Of a DNA stretch of 64,000 nucleotides, positions 1 to 7,869 are shown one piece after another (within the stretch, counting starts at the first letter, position 1; each line of letters starts with the position of its first letter). A model generated the notes under the pieces. The model had not been told where the DNA came from. It worked only from the letters and a program-made list of their open reading frames with translations, and did no database searches. Origin of the DNA: Microbacterium radiodurans (GTDB lineage: Bacteria > Actinomycetota > Actinomycetes > Actinomycetales > Microbacteriaceae); assembly GCF_008710705.1 (NCBI RefSeq), contig NZ_VYRZ01000003.1, forward strand, positions 496,001 to 560,000, read 5' to 3'. The position numbers and the translations under genes were made by a program.

Positions 1-609
1 CTTGTAGTTCAGCGCCGCGTCGTAGCCGTACTTCTCGGTGAGGAGGGCGACCTTCTCGGCCGACCCGGCTGAGCCGATGACACGGCCGGCGCCGAGGAGC
101 TTCGCGATCTGCCCGACGGCGGTGCCGACGGCGCCGGCAGCGCCCGAGACGAAGACGGTGTCGCCCGGCTGGATCCTCGCGACCGCCGTCAGGCCGACGT
201 AGGCGGTCAGCCCCGTCATCCCGAGGATGTGGAGGCGGAGGGAGAGCGGCACGCCGGGGGCCTCCGGCACCGCGCGGAAGGTCGCGGCATCCGCCTGCAC
301 GACATCCGACCACCCGTGCTGGTGCAGGACCACGGTTCCGACGGGCAGCGCGTCGACGGTCGAGGCGACGACGCGGCCGATGGCGCCGCCGGCGATGGTC
401 TCGCCGATGGCGTAGGGCGCGACGTAGCTGCGGGCATCGTTCATGCGTCCGCGCATGTAGGGGTCGACCGAGACGAACTCGTTCGCGACCCGCACCTCGC
501 CCGGGGCGAAATCGCCCAGCTCGACCGAGACGGTCGCGAAGTCGTCGTGGGTCGGCCAGCCGTCGGGGCGGCGGGCCAGGTGGATCTGCGTGCTCGTGGC
601 AGCGGTCAT
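1..609 (-). CDS. NADP-dependent enone/alkene reductase, MDR superfamily (partial, C-terminus off the left edge)
   Basis: Only the first 203 residues are in the window; the gene begins at the ATG at 609, preceded by GAAGGAG, and runs off the left edge. It reads as a CurA/prostaglandin-reductase-type medium-chain reductase, a cytoplasmic family that reduces activated C=C bonds with NADPH. Visible are the family phrase VDPYMRGRM near residues 48-56, LGMTGLTAYVGL in the middle, and the start of the Rossmann NADP site SGAAGAVGTAVGQIAK near residue 150. It follows the DUF1304 gene on the same strand with an 80-base gap, so both probably answer to the divergent TetR regulator. Family assignment is confident; the substrate is unknown. 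Confidence 0.88.
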   Translation of the reverse strand, partial: MTAATSTQIHLARRPDGWPTHDDFATVSVELGDFAPGEVRVANEFVSVDPYMRGRMNDARSYVAPYAIGETIAGGAIGRVVASTVDALPVGTVVLHQHGWSDVVQADAATFRAVPEAPGVPLSLRLHILGMTGLTAYVGLTAVARIQPGDTVFVSGAAGAVGTAVGQIAKLLGAGRVIGSAGSAEKVALLTEKYGYDAALNYK

Positions 610-689
610 CGTGCTCCTTCGTGGGGATGAGGGATCGGGGCTGGGGATGGGGGATGTCGTGGTGTCGACGGGCTTGGGAGCCGCCGGTC

Positions 690-1079
690 TCAGACCGCGA
701 GGCCGATCGCGAGGGCGATGACGCCGAGTGCGGGAATCACTCCCTGCTTGAGCGCGGCGGCGGCCTTCGAGGGGTCGGAGAGGATCAGGACGAGGCTGGC
801 CGCGACCATCGAGCCCGCGCCGGTGAAGACGAGCGTCGCGCCGACCGCCGTCGAGCCCGCGACGACGAAGGCGATGCCGATGAAGACCGCGATGGCGAGG
901 AAGAGGTTGTAGAACCCCTGGTTGAACGCGAGCGCGCGCTGCGACTCGGCCTGCTCGACCGTCCCGGTGCCGAACGTCGCCCGGGCTCGCTTGCTCGTCC
1001 AGGCGATCGACTCGAGGGAGAAGATGAAGACGTGGATGAGCGCTGCGAGACCCGCGAGCGCAAGACCGACGACGATCAC
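690..1079 (-). CDS. DUF1304 family small membrane protein
   Basis: A 129-residue integral membrane protein with about four hydrophobic segments, starting VIVVGLALAGLAALIHVFIF and continuing with FSLESIAWTSKRARATFG, which matches the DUF1304 family. The frame is open further upstream to an ATG at 1181, but that would overlap the divergent tetR start. The GTG at 1079 is preceded by GAAGGAAGG at good spacing and gives the usual family length, so I chose it. Molecular function is unknown for the family. Context suggests a TetR-controlled pair with the downstream reductase, perhaps a response to a hydrophobic or electrophilic compound (inference). Confidence 0.8.
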   Translation of the reverse strand: MIVVGLALAGLAALIHVFIFSLESIAWTSKRARATFGTGTVEQAESQRALAFNQGFYNLFLAIAVFIGIAFVVAGSTAVGATLVFTGAGSMVAASLVLILSDPSKAAAALKQGVIPALGVIALAIGLAV

Positions 1080-1122
1080 GCGTTGTCCTTCCTTCAGCGG
1101 CGCCGGATGGGCCGCGGTTTCT

Positions 1123-1160
1123 GTAACGGTCGGTTCAATATATACTGGATCGACCGATAC
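1123..1160. promoter_or_regulatory. Imperfect palindrome, probable TetR operator in the divergent promoter
   Basis: Half-sites GTAACGGTCGGTTC and GATCGACCGATAC face each other across an AT-rich centre (AATATATACT). The reverse complement of the right half, GTATCGGTCGATC, matches the left half at most positions. It sits in the gap between the DUF1304 start at 1079 and the tetR start at 1180, the usual place for an autoregulating TetR operator. Operator function is inferred from position and symmetry. Confidence 0.55.
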
Positions 1161-1179
1161 ACAAAAGAGGGGATGCGGC

Positions 1180-1764
1180 ATGGGACGCTCGCCGTCTTAC
1201 GACCGGAGCGCCGTCGTGCGGGCCGCGCGGGACGTGTTCTGGGAGCACGGCTTCGACAGCGCGCCCCTTCCCGAGATCGAGCGGGTGACCGGGCTCAACC
1301 GGTCGAGCATCTACCACGCGTTCGGATCGAAGCGCGGGCTCTTCGACGCGGCCGTCGAGAACTATCTCGACGAGGTCGTGCGTCCCCGCCTCGCGCCGCT
1401 GCGCGCCGACACCGTCGCGCCCGCGGCTCTCGAGGACTACCTCGACGGGCTCGGCCGAGCGCTCGAGCGACCGCTGCCGGCCCCGGCGGCGAGCGGCTGT
1501 CTGCTCGTCAACGCGGCGGCGGCGCCCATCGGACGCGACGACGCGATCGCGCACGTCATCTCCGGATACCGCGCCGAGCTGCGCGGCGCCTTCGCCCGCG
1601 GCGTCGAGGCGCGCCGCCCGGACCTCGGCCCGGCGGACCGCGCGACGCTCGCCGATGCGTGCACCGGACTCGTCGTGTCGGCCTTCGCGCTCGTGCGTGT
1701 CGACGCGGCGGGTGCAGCGCAGGCGACGCGCACGGCCCGGGCGCTCGTCGTCGGCGCTGTCTGA
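1180..1764 (+). CDS. TetR/AcrR family transcriptional regulator
   Basis: A 194-residue repressor-type protein starting at the ATG at 1180 behind AGAGGGG. The N-terminal helix-turn-helix is clear: ARDVFWEHGFDSAPLPEIER followed by RSSIYHAFGSKRGLFDAAVE (residues about 15-60). The C-terminal helical ligand and dimer domain is Ala/Arg-rich and gives no clue to the ligand. It is divergent to the DUF1304-reductase pair and probably binds the palindrome at 1123-1160, controlling itself and that pair. Confidence 0.88.
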   Translation: MGRSPSYDRSAVVRAARDVFWEHGFDSAPLPEIERVTGLNRSSIYHAFGSKRGLFDAAVENYLDEVVRPRLAPLRADTVAPAALEDYLDGLGRALERPLPAPAASGCLLVNAAAAPIGRDDAIAHVISGYRAELRGAFARGVEARRPDLGPADRATLADACTGLVVSAFALVRVDAAGAAQATRTARALVVGAV

Positions 1765-1818
1765 GATCGTCGCGGCACTCGATCCGCTTTACGCCCGACC
1801 CTTGACTTTCGCAAGCGT

Positions 1819-1840
1819 TCGCGCCGACATTTCGGCGCGA
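1819..1840. promoter_or_regulatory. Perfect 9-bp-arm palindrome upstream of the SDR promoter
   Basis: TCGCGCCGA at 1819-1827 and TCGGCGCGA at 1832-1840 are exact reverse complements separated by four bases. The palindrome lies just upstream of the -10 box of the SDR gene, overlapping the -35 position, so it is probably an operator. It could alternatively be a hairpin terminating the upstream tetR transcript, but no T-run follows it. Confidence 0.45.
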
Positions 1841-1842
1841 CC

Positions 1843-1848
1843 TACCGT
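1843..1848 (+). promoter_or_regulatory. -10 box of a leaderless promoter (TACCGT)
   Basis: TACCGT is followed by six bases and then the GTG start at 1855. No Shine-Dalgarno lies between them. This spacing puts transcription start at or next to the start codon, the actinobacterial leaderless arrangement. Confidence 0.6.
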
Positions 1849-1854
1849 GAGCCC

Positions 1855-2754
1855 GTGGACCAGCGCGATCAGTACAGTTTCGACAACCCGGTGACCCGAT
1901 ACGAGCGGGTCGAGCCGCCGGTGCAGCACCAGCCCGAGCCGGGCGTACAGGCCGACATGCAGCCGGTGCCGGATCTCGGCGAGGAGAGCTACCGGGGCAC
2001 GGGACGACTGTTCGGGCGCAAGGCCCTCATCACGGGCGGCGATTCGGGCATCGGCGGCGCCGCCGCGATCGCCTTCGCTCGCGAGGGGGCGGACGTCGTG
2101 ATCGTGCACCTGCCCGACGAGCAGCGCGACGCCGACCGGATTCTGGCGCTGATCGCCGATGCCGGGGTGCGCGGGCACGCCATCGCCGCCGACATCCGGA
2201 GCGCGGATCGCTGCCGTGAACTCGTCGACGAGGCGGTCGCCTTCCTCGGCGGGCTCGACATCCTCGTCAACAACGCCGGCAAGCAGATCGCCGTCGGAAG
2301 GCTCGAGGACCTCTCCGACGAGCAGTTCGCCGCGACCTTCCACACCAACGTCTTCGCCAACTTCTGGATCACCAAAGCCGCGCTGCCTCACCTGCCCGCC
2401 GGGGCGGCCATCATCAACACCGCGTCGCTCGAGGCCTACAAGCCTGCGCCCGATCGGCTCGACTACGCCGCGACGAAGGCCGCGATCAACAACTTCTCGA
2501 AGGGGCTCGCCCAGCAGTTGGCGCCCCGCGGCATCCGGGTGAACGTCGTCGCCCCCGGCCCCACGTGGTCGGCGCTCCAGGTCAGCGACGGCGTCTCGGA
2601 CGAGCAGATGGCGGCGTTCGACGACGAGAGCACGTACCAGCGCGCCGGGCAGCCCGCGGAGATCGCGCCGGCGTTCGTCTTCCTCGCGTCCGCGGAGTCG
2701 AGCTACGTCTCGGGCGAGACCCTCAACGTCAACGGGGGCATGGTCACTCCGTGA
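1855..2754 (+). CDS. SDR family oxidoreductase
   Basis: A 299-residue short-chain dehydrogenase of the YhdF/YdaD type, which carries an N-terminal extension before the Rossmann fold. Residues 1-50 are polar and Pro/Gln-rich. The nucleotide site follows as ITGGDSGIGGAAA (about 57-70), then NNAGKQ, the catalytic Ser in INTASLEAY, and YAATKAA with the catalytic Tyr and Lys. The GTG start at 1855 is six bases after a TACCGT box, so the message is probably leaderless. The next gene starts in a GTGA overlap with this stop, so the SDR, the partner protein and the GMC oxidoreductase look like one operon. Substrate is unknown; relatives are stress-linked. Confidence 0.88.
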   Translation: MDQRDQYSFDNPVTRYERVEPPVQHQPEPGVQADMQPVPDLGEESYRGTGRLFGRKALITGGDSGIGGAAAIAFAREGADVVIVHLPDEQRDADRILALIADAGVRGHAIAADIRSADRCRELVDEAVAFLGGLDILVNNAGKQIAVGRLEDLSDEQFAATFHTNVFANFWITKAALPHLPAGAAIINTASLEAYKPAPDRLDYAATKAAINNFSKGLAQQLAPRGIRVNVVAPGPTWSALQVSDGVSDEQMAAFDDESTYQRAGQPAEIAPAFVFLASAESSYVSGETLNVNGGMVTP

Positions 2755-3812
2755 GCGACTCCCCCTCCACGGTCTTCGCACTTCCGGAGGCCGCCGCGAT
2801 GCTCGCTGCCCCGAGCGCGTCCGCCCGAGCCGATGACTCCGTCCGCTTCGAGCGCGTGTCGACGGCGGAGGTCGACGGTGTTCTGTCGGCCATCCGCGAC
2901 GCCGGCGTCTTCGATCCCTTCCTGCTGGTGGCCGCTTCGAGTGAAGCGCCAGCCGTCGCCGCCGCGTGCGAGCGCATCCTCGACGGTGAGCCGGGACTCT
3001 TCGGCCTCGCCGCCGTGGTCGTCCTCGGCCACTCCGAGACGACGTCGGCGCCCACATCGATCATCGAGTCCGAGGTCCCCGTCCGCGTCGTCGCCGCAGA
3101 AGACGCGGATGCCGCGACCGCCGACATCGCGAGCTTCGCCGGGGAGGTCGCCGCCCGCGCCCCGCGCGTGCCCGCGGCCTGGGCGCGGATCATCGCCTCC
3201 GATCGGACCGACGTCGCCGTCCGTGCGACCCTCGCGCGTCGCGCGCTCGCCGACGACCCCGACTACCGGCCCGAGGGACTCGACGACGCGCAGCTCGCGT
3301 TGCTGCGGCGCGTCGCGGCGCGGTTGGTGCCCCAGGGCGACGGCCCGGTCATCGACCTGGGCGCCCGGGCCGACCGCATGATCGTCGCCGGCGAGAGCGA
3401 CGGGTGGCGTCCCACCGGGATGAGCACCGACGTCGAGGCGTACCGCGCCGGCCTCGACGCGCTGGGCGCGGTATGGCCGGCGGTCGATACGGGTGACGGT
3501 CGCGTGACGGGTCACGCCGCAGACCATGCGGCGGAGGACTCGGTGATCCGCGGCATCCTCGACGAGACGGTCCCGGGCGGCGACGTCCTTACTCCGGGGC
3601 AGCTGGCGCTCTGGTTCGAGGACCTTCGGAACGATCTCGCGCGTCTGTGGATGTCGCATCCCGCGTCGCTGGCTCGCGTCGGCTACAGCGGGTTCGCCAC
3701 CGGAGGAACGGGCGCGACGCCCGCGGGCTACCGCGTGCTCGCCGCCGGCGAGCGGGAGGAATGGGAGCCGGTCGAACTCGGCCGGCTCGTGGCGGAAGGA
3801 CAGGACCGATGA
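2751..3812 (+). CDS. Probable accessory subunit of the adjacent GMC oxidoreductase
   Basis: A 353-residue, Ala/Asp-rich protein starting at a GTG that overlaps the SDR stop (GTGA) and ending in an ATGA overlap with the GMC gene, so the three are translationally coupled. I do not recognise its N-terminal 250 residues. The C-terminal stretch LALWFEDLRNDLARLWMSHP followed by GYSGFATGG resembles the end of gluconate 2-dehydrogenase subunit 3 family proteins, which accompany GMC dehydrogenases. No Tat signal or membrane segment is visible, unlike classical subunit 3. The role as a GMC partner is inferred from this similarity and from coupling. Confidence 0.5.
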   Translation: MSDSPSTVFALPEAAAMLAAPSASARADDSVRFERVSTAEVDGVLSAIRDAGVFDPFLLVAASSEAPAVAAACERILDGEPGLFGLAAVVVLGHSETTSAPTSIIESEVPVRVVAAEDADAATADIASFAGEVAARAPRVPAAWARIIASDRTDVAVRATLARRALADDPDYRPEGLDDAQLALLRRVAARLVPQGDGPVIDLGARADRMIVAGESDGWRPTGMSTDVEAYRAGLDALGAVWPAVDTGDGRVTGHAADHAAEDSVIRGILDETVPGGDVLTPGQLALWFEDLRNDLARLWMSHPASLARVGYSGFATGGTGATPAGYRVLAAGEREEWEPVELGRLVAEGQDR

Positions 3813-5350
3813 ACCTCGACGGCATGCGGACGTACGGCCTCGACGAGGTCGTCGACGTCGTCGTGGTCGGAACCGGCGCCGGTGGCGGCCCGCTGCTCAG
3901 CCGTCTGGCCGAGCGAGGCCTCCGCGTCATCGCGCTGGAGGCGGGGCCGAACTTCGAGCTCGACCAGTTCACGCCCGACGAGCGCGAGGCGACGCGGATC
4001 AACTGGATGTCGGACCGGTTCAGCGGAGGCGACGCGCCGACGGCGTTCGGCCCGAACAACAGCGGCTGGGGCGTCGGCGGCGGCACGCTGCACTGGGGTG
4101 CCTTCACCCCGCGCCCCGACCGCCGCGACCTCGCCTTGCGGACCGAGACCGGCGAGGGCCGGGACTGGCCGATCGACTACGACGAGCTGATCCGCTACAT
4201 CACCGAGGTCGAGCGGACGATCGGCGTCAGCGGTCCGATGCCCTACCCGTGGGACCCCGAACGCGAGTACCTCGACGGTCCGGCGCGTCGGAACGCCCCC
4301 GCCGATCTCGTGATCGCCGGGTGCGAACGTCTCGGCATCCGTGCCACCGACAGCCCCGCGGCGATCATCACGCGCGACCGCGAGCAGCCGCACTACGGAA
4401 CGCGGCGCGCGAGCATCGACGTCGGCGGCATCCACCAGGGCGATCGGTTCGGCTACAAGGCGACCACGGCGATCACGTACCTGCCGGTCGCCGTCGCGCA
4501 CGGCGCCGAGATCCGGCCCGATTCGATGGTGACGGCGATCGAGCGGGATGCCGCCGGCCGCGTCACCGGCGTCGTCTACCTGCACGAGGGGGTCGAGCGC
4601 CGCCAGCGCTGTGAGACGCTCGTGCTCGCGGGCGGCGGGATCGAGACCCCGCGGCTGCTGCTGAACACGGGACTCGCTAATTCGAGCGGCCAGGTGGGCC
4701 GGAATTTCCTCGCCCACGGGGCGGTGCAGGTGTGGGGCCGATTCGACGAGTCGATCCGCGGCTACCGCGGGTACCCGTCCGCGGCGATCACGGAGGACTT
4801 CGTGCGCCCGGACGGTGCCGACTTCGTCGGCGGCTACCTCATCCAGAGTCTCGGCGTCATGCCGCTGACGTACGCGACCTCTCTCGTCCGCGGCGGGGGG
4901 CTCTGGGGCGAGGACCTCATGGACGCGCTCGACGCGTGGCAGTACTCCGCGGGTATCGGCATCAACGGCGAGTGCCTGCCGGCCGAGGGCAATCGTCTGC
5001 TGCTGTCGGACGAGACGGACGAGTGGGGCATCCCGCGAGCGGAGATCAGCTTCTCGCAGGGCGAGAACGAGAAGGCGATCGACGATCACGCGGTCGGTGT
5101 GATGACCCGCATCCTCGACGCCGCCGGTGCGCGCGAGACCCGCGTGCTCGCCCGCACGGCGCACACGATCGGGACGTGCCGTATGAGCATCGACCCGGCT
5201 GACGGCGTCGTGGATCCGGACGGTCGATCGCACGACATCCCGAACATGTGGATCTGCGACAACTCGACCTTCCCCAGCGCGCTGTCCGCGAATCCGGGCC
5301 TCACGCAGATGGCGCTGGCGCTCCGGACCGCCGACCGCATGCTCGCCTGA
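3809..5350 (+). CDS. GMC family FAD-dependent oxidoreductase
   Basis: A 513-residue flavoprotein that would oxidise an alcohol or sugar, with electrons passing to FAD. The ADP-binding motif VVVVGTGAGGG lies at residues 17-27, followed by the acidic end of strand two in ALEAGP. SGWGVGGGTLHWGAF is a GMC signature region. The catalytic pair is His452 (TAHTIGTCRM) and Asn495 (SANPGLTQMALALR). The start at 3809 overlaps the previous stop as ATGA. There is no N-terminal signal, so a cytoplasmic enzyme is likely. It resembles the large subunit of gluconate/glucose dehydrogenase-like enzymes; the substrate cannot be read from sequence. Confidence 0.88.
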   Translation: MNLDGMRTYGLDEVVDVVVVGTGAGGGPLLSRLAERGLRVIALEAGPNFELDQFTPDEREATRINWMSDRFSGGDAPTAFGPNNSGWGVGGGTLHWGAFTPRPDRRDLALRTETGEGRDWPIDYDELIRYITEVERTIGVSGPMPYPWDPEREYLDGPARRNAPADLVIAGCERLGIRATDSPAAIITRDREQPHYGTRRASIDVGGIHQGDRFGYKATTAITYLPVAVAHGAEIRPDSMVTAIERDAAGRVTGVVYLHEGVERRQRCETLVLAGGGIETPRLLLNTGLANSSGQVGRNFLAHGAVQVWGRFDESIRGYRGYPSAAITEDFVRPDGADFVGGYLIQSLGVMPLTYATSLVRGGGLWGEDLMDALDAWQYSAGIGINGECLPAEGNRLLLSDETDEWGIPRAEISFSQGENEKAIDDHAVGVMTRILDAAGARETRVLARTAHTIGTCRMSIDPADGVVDPDGRSHDIPNMWICDNSTFPSALSANPGLTQMALALRTADRMLA

Positions 5351-5372
5351 CCCGCGGCGCCGCCGCGGCGCG

Positions 5373-5444
5373 TGTCCCACTTTCTGCGGCGGGTGTCCCA
5401 CTTTCTGCTGTTCCGGCCCTGTCCGAGCAGCAGAAACTGGGACA
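5373..5444. repeat. Palindromic repeat element B, copy 1
   Basis: Two direct copies of TGTCCCACTTTCTGC start at 5373 and 5394, 21 bp apart, and an inverted copy GCAGAAACTGGGACA lies at 5430-5444 with one mismatch. The same design, with the same 21-bp step, recurs at 6591-6661. It lies 22 bases after the GMC stop. A hairpin is possible, but the doubled left arm is unusual for a terminator. Confidence 0.7.
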
Positions 5445-5550
5445 TGAAGGAGGAAGGACGGGTCGTGCGCGGCTCGTTCCTGCTGTGGGTTGCCGACCGT
5501 CGGGTTCGTCCGGCTGAGCGGCGACGCGCCGGCGCTTCCCAGGGTGCGTG

Positions 5551-5634
5551 TGCAGAACTCCGGCGATTTTCGCGCCGGAACCGGTTTCGTCAGCCGCGGG
5601 CGTCCGCCGGTGCGATTCTTGCCGGAGTTCTGCA
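5551..5634. repeat. Long inverted repeat (element C)
   Basis: TGCAGAACTCCGGC at 5551-5564 is matched by its inverse GCCGGAGTTCTGCA at 5621-5634. Beyond the perfect 14-bp ends the arms continue imperfectly (23 of 28 positions). It lies in a gene-free stretch (5351-5692) ahead of the PhzF-like gene. No coding frame is convincing there apart from a tiny ORF at 5670-5696 that overlaps the PhzF-like start. Confidence 0.6.
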
Positions 5635-5692
5635 CGCACGATCAGGGCTCGGAGCGAGAGGATGAGCACATGACCATTCGGCAGAGCGCGTC

Positions 5693-6544
5693 GTGACGGC
5701 GCCGGAGATCCTCCGCTACGCGGCATTCACCACGCGGCCGGACGGAGGCAACCCCGCGGGGGTCGTGCTCGATGCGGGCGGCCTCGATGATGCTCGCATG
5801 CAGCAGATCGCCGCTGAGGTCGACTACGCCGAGACGGCGTTCGTCACGGGACGAGCCGATGACGGCTCGATCGCGATCCGGTACTTCTCGCCGATCGCCG
5901 AGGTGCCGTTCTGCGGGCACGCGACCGTCGCGACGGCCGTCGCGCTCGCCGACCGCGGTCAGGTCGACGCGGGTGTGCTCCGCTTCGCGACGCCCGTCGG
6001 ACCGGTCCACATCGACGTCTCTCGTGACGAGACGGGCGGACGAGCCGCCTTCAGGAGCGTTCCGCCGTCGGTCGCACCGCTCGACGACGACGCGCTCGCC
6101 GAGATCCTCGATCTGCTCGGTCTCCACGACGGCGTCCTCGACCCCGACCTGCCGCCGAGGCTGGCGAACGCGGGCAACCCGCATCCCGTCATCGCGCTCG
6201 CGGATCGCGCGGTCTTCGACCGATTCCGGTTCGACCCGGATGCGGTGCGGCTGTTGATGGACGAACGGGGCTGGCCGGCGACGATCACGGTCGTGCACCG
6301 AACGGCATCCGACCGTTTCGCGGCGCGGAACCTGTTCCCGGTCGGACGGATCACCGAGGATCCCGCGACCGGATCCGCGGCCGCCGCATTCGGGGCCTAT
6401 CTGCGGGAGGTCGGCGCCGTCGATGCGCCCGTCCGGATCGTCATCGAGCAGGGGGCTCACGTCGGCCGGCCGGGGCTGCTGACCGTCGACATTTCGGAGG
6501 CCGGCGGCATCCGCGTCACCGGCCACGCCGTCCCCATCACCTGA
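5693..6544 (+). CDS. PhzF family isomerase/epimerase
   Basis: A 283-residue protein of the PhzF/diaminopimelate-epimerase fold. Diagnostic pieces are GGNPAGVV (about 20-27), the acid/base Glu in DYAETAFV (near 46), FCGHATVATAVAL (near 70) and EDPATGSAAAAFGAYL (near 223). Family members isomerise or epimerise small acids; phenazine-pathway PhzF isomerises DHHA, but no other phenazine genes are here, so that substrate is unlikely. The start is the GTG at 5693. An 8-codon ORF (ATG at 5670, stop at 5696) overlaps it and could couple translation. The gene is flanked by palindromic elements on both sides. Confidence 0.85.
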   Translation: MTAPEILRYAAFTTRPDGGNPAGVVLDAGGLDDARMQQIAAEVDYAETAFVTGRADDGSIAIRYFSPIAEVPFCGHATVATAVALADRGQVDAGVLRFATPVGPVHIDVSRDETGGRAAFRSVPPSVAPLDDDALAEILDLLGLHDGVLDPDLPPRLANAGNPHPVIALADRAVFDRFRFDPDAVRLLMDERGWPATITVVHRTASDRFAARNLFPVGRITEDPATGSAAAAFGAYLREVGAVDAPVRIVIEQGAHVGRPGLLTVDISEAGGIRVTGHAVPIT

Positions 6545-6590
6545 TCCGCCTGCCCGCCCGCGCGCGGGCGCCGGGCTGCCCCCGCGTGCG

Positions 6591-6661
6591 TGTCCCGCTT
6601 TCAGCGGCTCATGTCCCACTTTCTGCCGCTTTCAGCGCCCGAGAACAGCAGAAAGTGGGAC
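6591..6661. repeat. Palindromic repeat element B, copy 2
   Basis: TGTCCCGCTTTCAGC at 6591 and TGTCCCACTTTCTGC at 6612 are direct copies 21 bp apart, and GCAGAAAGTGGGAC at 6648-6661 is the inverted copy. The layout (copy, six bases, copy, about 20 bases, inverted copy) matches copy 1 at 5373-5444. It lies between the convergent PhzF-like and DUF6226-like genes, so it might also terminate transcription. Confidence 0.7.
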
Positions 6662-6681
6662 GCGCACGGCAGAAACGCCGC

Positions 6682-7308
6682 TCAGCGCCGGGGCCAGGGC
6701 TCCCAGCCGCCGGGTGCCGCCGCCAGCAGGCCGCGGGCGCGCTCGAGGTCGGCAGCCGAGTAGTCCTCGACGCTCCCCTCGGAAGCGGACGAGCCGTCGG
6801 GGTAGGTATACGCGATGCTCACACGGCGGTCCGTGACGCGTTCGTCCAGCGTGCCGCCGGCGACCGCGAGAACCTCGCGCTCGAGCCGATCGGCCTGGTC
6901 GCTCCACGTCTCATCGCACGCATCGCATCCGCAGGCAGGGAAGGCGGCGTCGCCGAGAGCTCCCGAACGCAGCCGGATGCCGGGGAAGTCGCTGAACCCG
7001 AACAGCAGGGGCGCCCCACGGCCACCGGCGGGGGTCAGCGAGATCGAACGCAGGATGCGGGGAGAGTTCCCGAACGGCTGCAGATCGGCGGCGACATCCT
7101 CCGCGATCACGACGTACGTGCGGATGAGATGCGCGATCAGTGCGTCGGCGACGACGTGGAGCGCCGCGAAACGCTGGCGGTGCGACGTCACCGAGTAGCT
7201 CGACTCGGGCGGCCCGTCCTGGCCCCACCTCCGGCCGAACGGAATCGGCGCACCGTGTCGGTCCCGGATCGTAGGAGCGGCCAGAAGCGGACGGTGATAG
7301 ATCGTCAT
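6682..7308 (-). CDS. Conserved actinobacterial protein, DUF6226-like
   Basis: A 208-residue soluble protein. I place it tentatively in the DUF6226 group because of its overall layout and the Cys-containing phrase CGCDACDETW near residue 130, which could bind a metal (two Cys pairs are visible). There is no signal peptide or membrane segment. I chose the ATG at 7308; the frame is open further upstream, but that segment reads as low-complexity Arg/Pro. A short leaderless-looking ORF (7337 to 7305) overlaps this start as ATGA, suggesting translational coupling. Function is unknown. Confidence 0.6.
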   Translation of the reverse strand: MTIYHRPLLAAPTIRDRHGAPIPFGRRWGQDGPPESSYSVTSHRQRFAALHVVADALIAHLIRTYVVIAEDVAADLQPFGNSPRILRSISLTPAGGRGAPLLFGFSDFPGIRLRSGALGDAAFPACGCDACDETWSDQADRLEREVLAVAGGTLDERVTDRRVSIAYTYPDGSSASEGSVEDYSAADLERARGLLAAAPGGWEPWPRR

Positions 7309-7337
7309 CTGCGGGCCGGGCCTGCGTCGTCGTCCAT
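7305..7337 (-). CDS. Possible 10-codon leader ORF upstream of the DUF6226-like gene
   Basis: ATG at 7337 begins MDDDAGPARR and its TGA overlaps the ATG of the next gene (ATGA at 7308-7305). A TAGCGT box lies at 7351-7346, eight bases before this ATG, so the transcript would start almost at the ATG. The downstream gene has no good ribosome-binding site, so coupling through this ORF is plausible. The protein itself need not be functional. Confidence 0.35.
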   Translation of the reverse strand: MDDDAGPARR

Positions 7338-7348
7338 GCGGCTCGACG

Positions 7349-7810
7349 CTACCGGCGGGGGAACCGACGTGCCAGGGCGGCGCCGGAATTGCTTTCCGAC
7401 AGGAACGCATGAATCCGTTGCACCATCTCGGTGCGCACGTCGCTCGCGAACGCCTCGTCGAGCGCGTCGTGGATGGCGGCCTCCGCCTGCTCGATCCGAG
7501 GGCGCAGCCGGCGACCCTCCTTTGTCAGTTGGATCAGGACTTCTCGACGGTCCATCGGGTTGTCCGCGCGGTGGGCGATGCCTCGCTTGACCAGCGAGTC
7601 GACGAGCCGGCTCGGGCTGCCCGTCTCGCAGACCAGCAGCTCGCCCAGCCCCTTCAGGGTGAGTGGCCCGTGCTCGCCGAGGACGGTGATCACCTCGGCT
7701 TGCGACGGGGTGATGTCGAGCGGTCGCAGCTGCAGTGCGAGCTGCCGATTGCCTTCGCGCTGAGCGGCGAGGATCGCGTAGCGGAGTTCGGCGGCGGATG
7801 CCTCGACCAT
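7349..7810 (-). CDS. MarR family transcriptional regulator
   Basis: A 153-residue winged-helix regulator. The core reads DITPSQAEVITVLGEHGPLT, then GLGELLVCETGSPSRLVDSL (recognition helix) and RREVLIQLTKEGRRL (wing), typical of MarR. C-terminal helices form the dimer interface. It is divergent from ribB (start 8035), with a 224-base shared control region holding two inverted repeats. The natural inference is that it controls the ribB-acyltransferase operon and itself. Confidence 0.87.
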   Translation of the reverse strand: MVEASAAELRYAILAAQREGNRQLALQLRPLDITPSQAEVITVLGEHGPLTLKGLGELLVCETGSPSRLVDSLVKRGIAHRADNPMDRREVLIQLTKEGRRLRPRIEQAEAAIHDALDEAFASDVRTEMVQRIHAFLSESNSGAALARRFPRR

Positions 7811-7869
7811 GGCGATGGGGACTCCTGACTCCGCAGCGGTGTGCCGCGATCAACACGGATCGAGGGTGG

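Noticed and set aside
621..1805. A 394-codon plus-strand frame across the DUF1304 and tetR region
   Set aside because: Charged low-complexity translation, and it crosses a divergent promoter region between two recognisable genes.
5693..6544. Phenazine biosynthesis cluster
   Set aside because: Only a PhzF-fold protein is present; no other phz genes are in the window, and the family is functionally broad.
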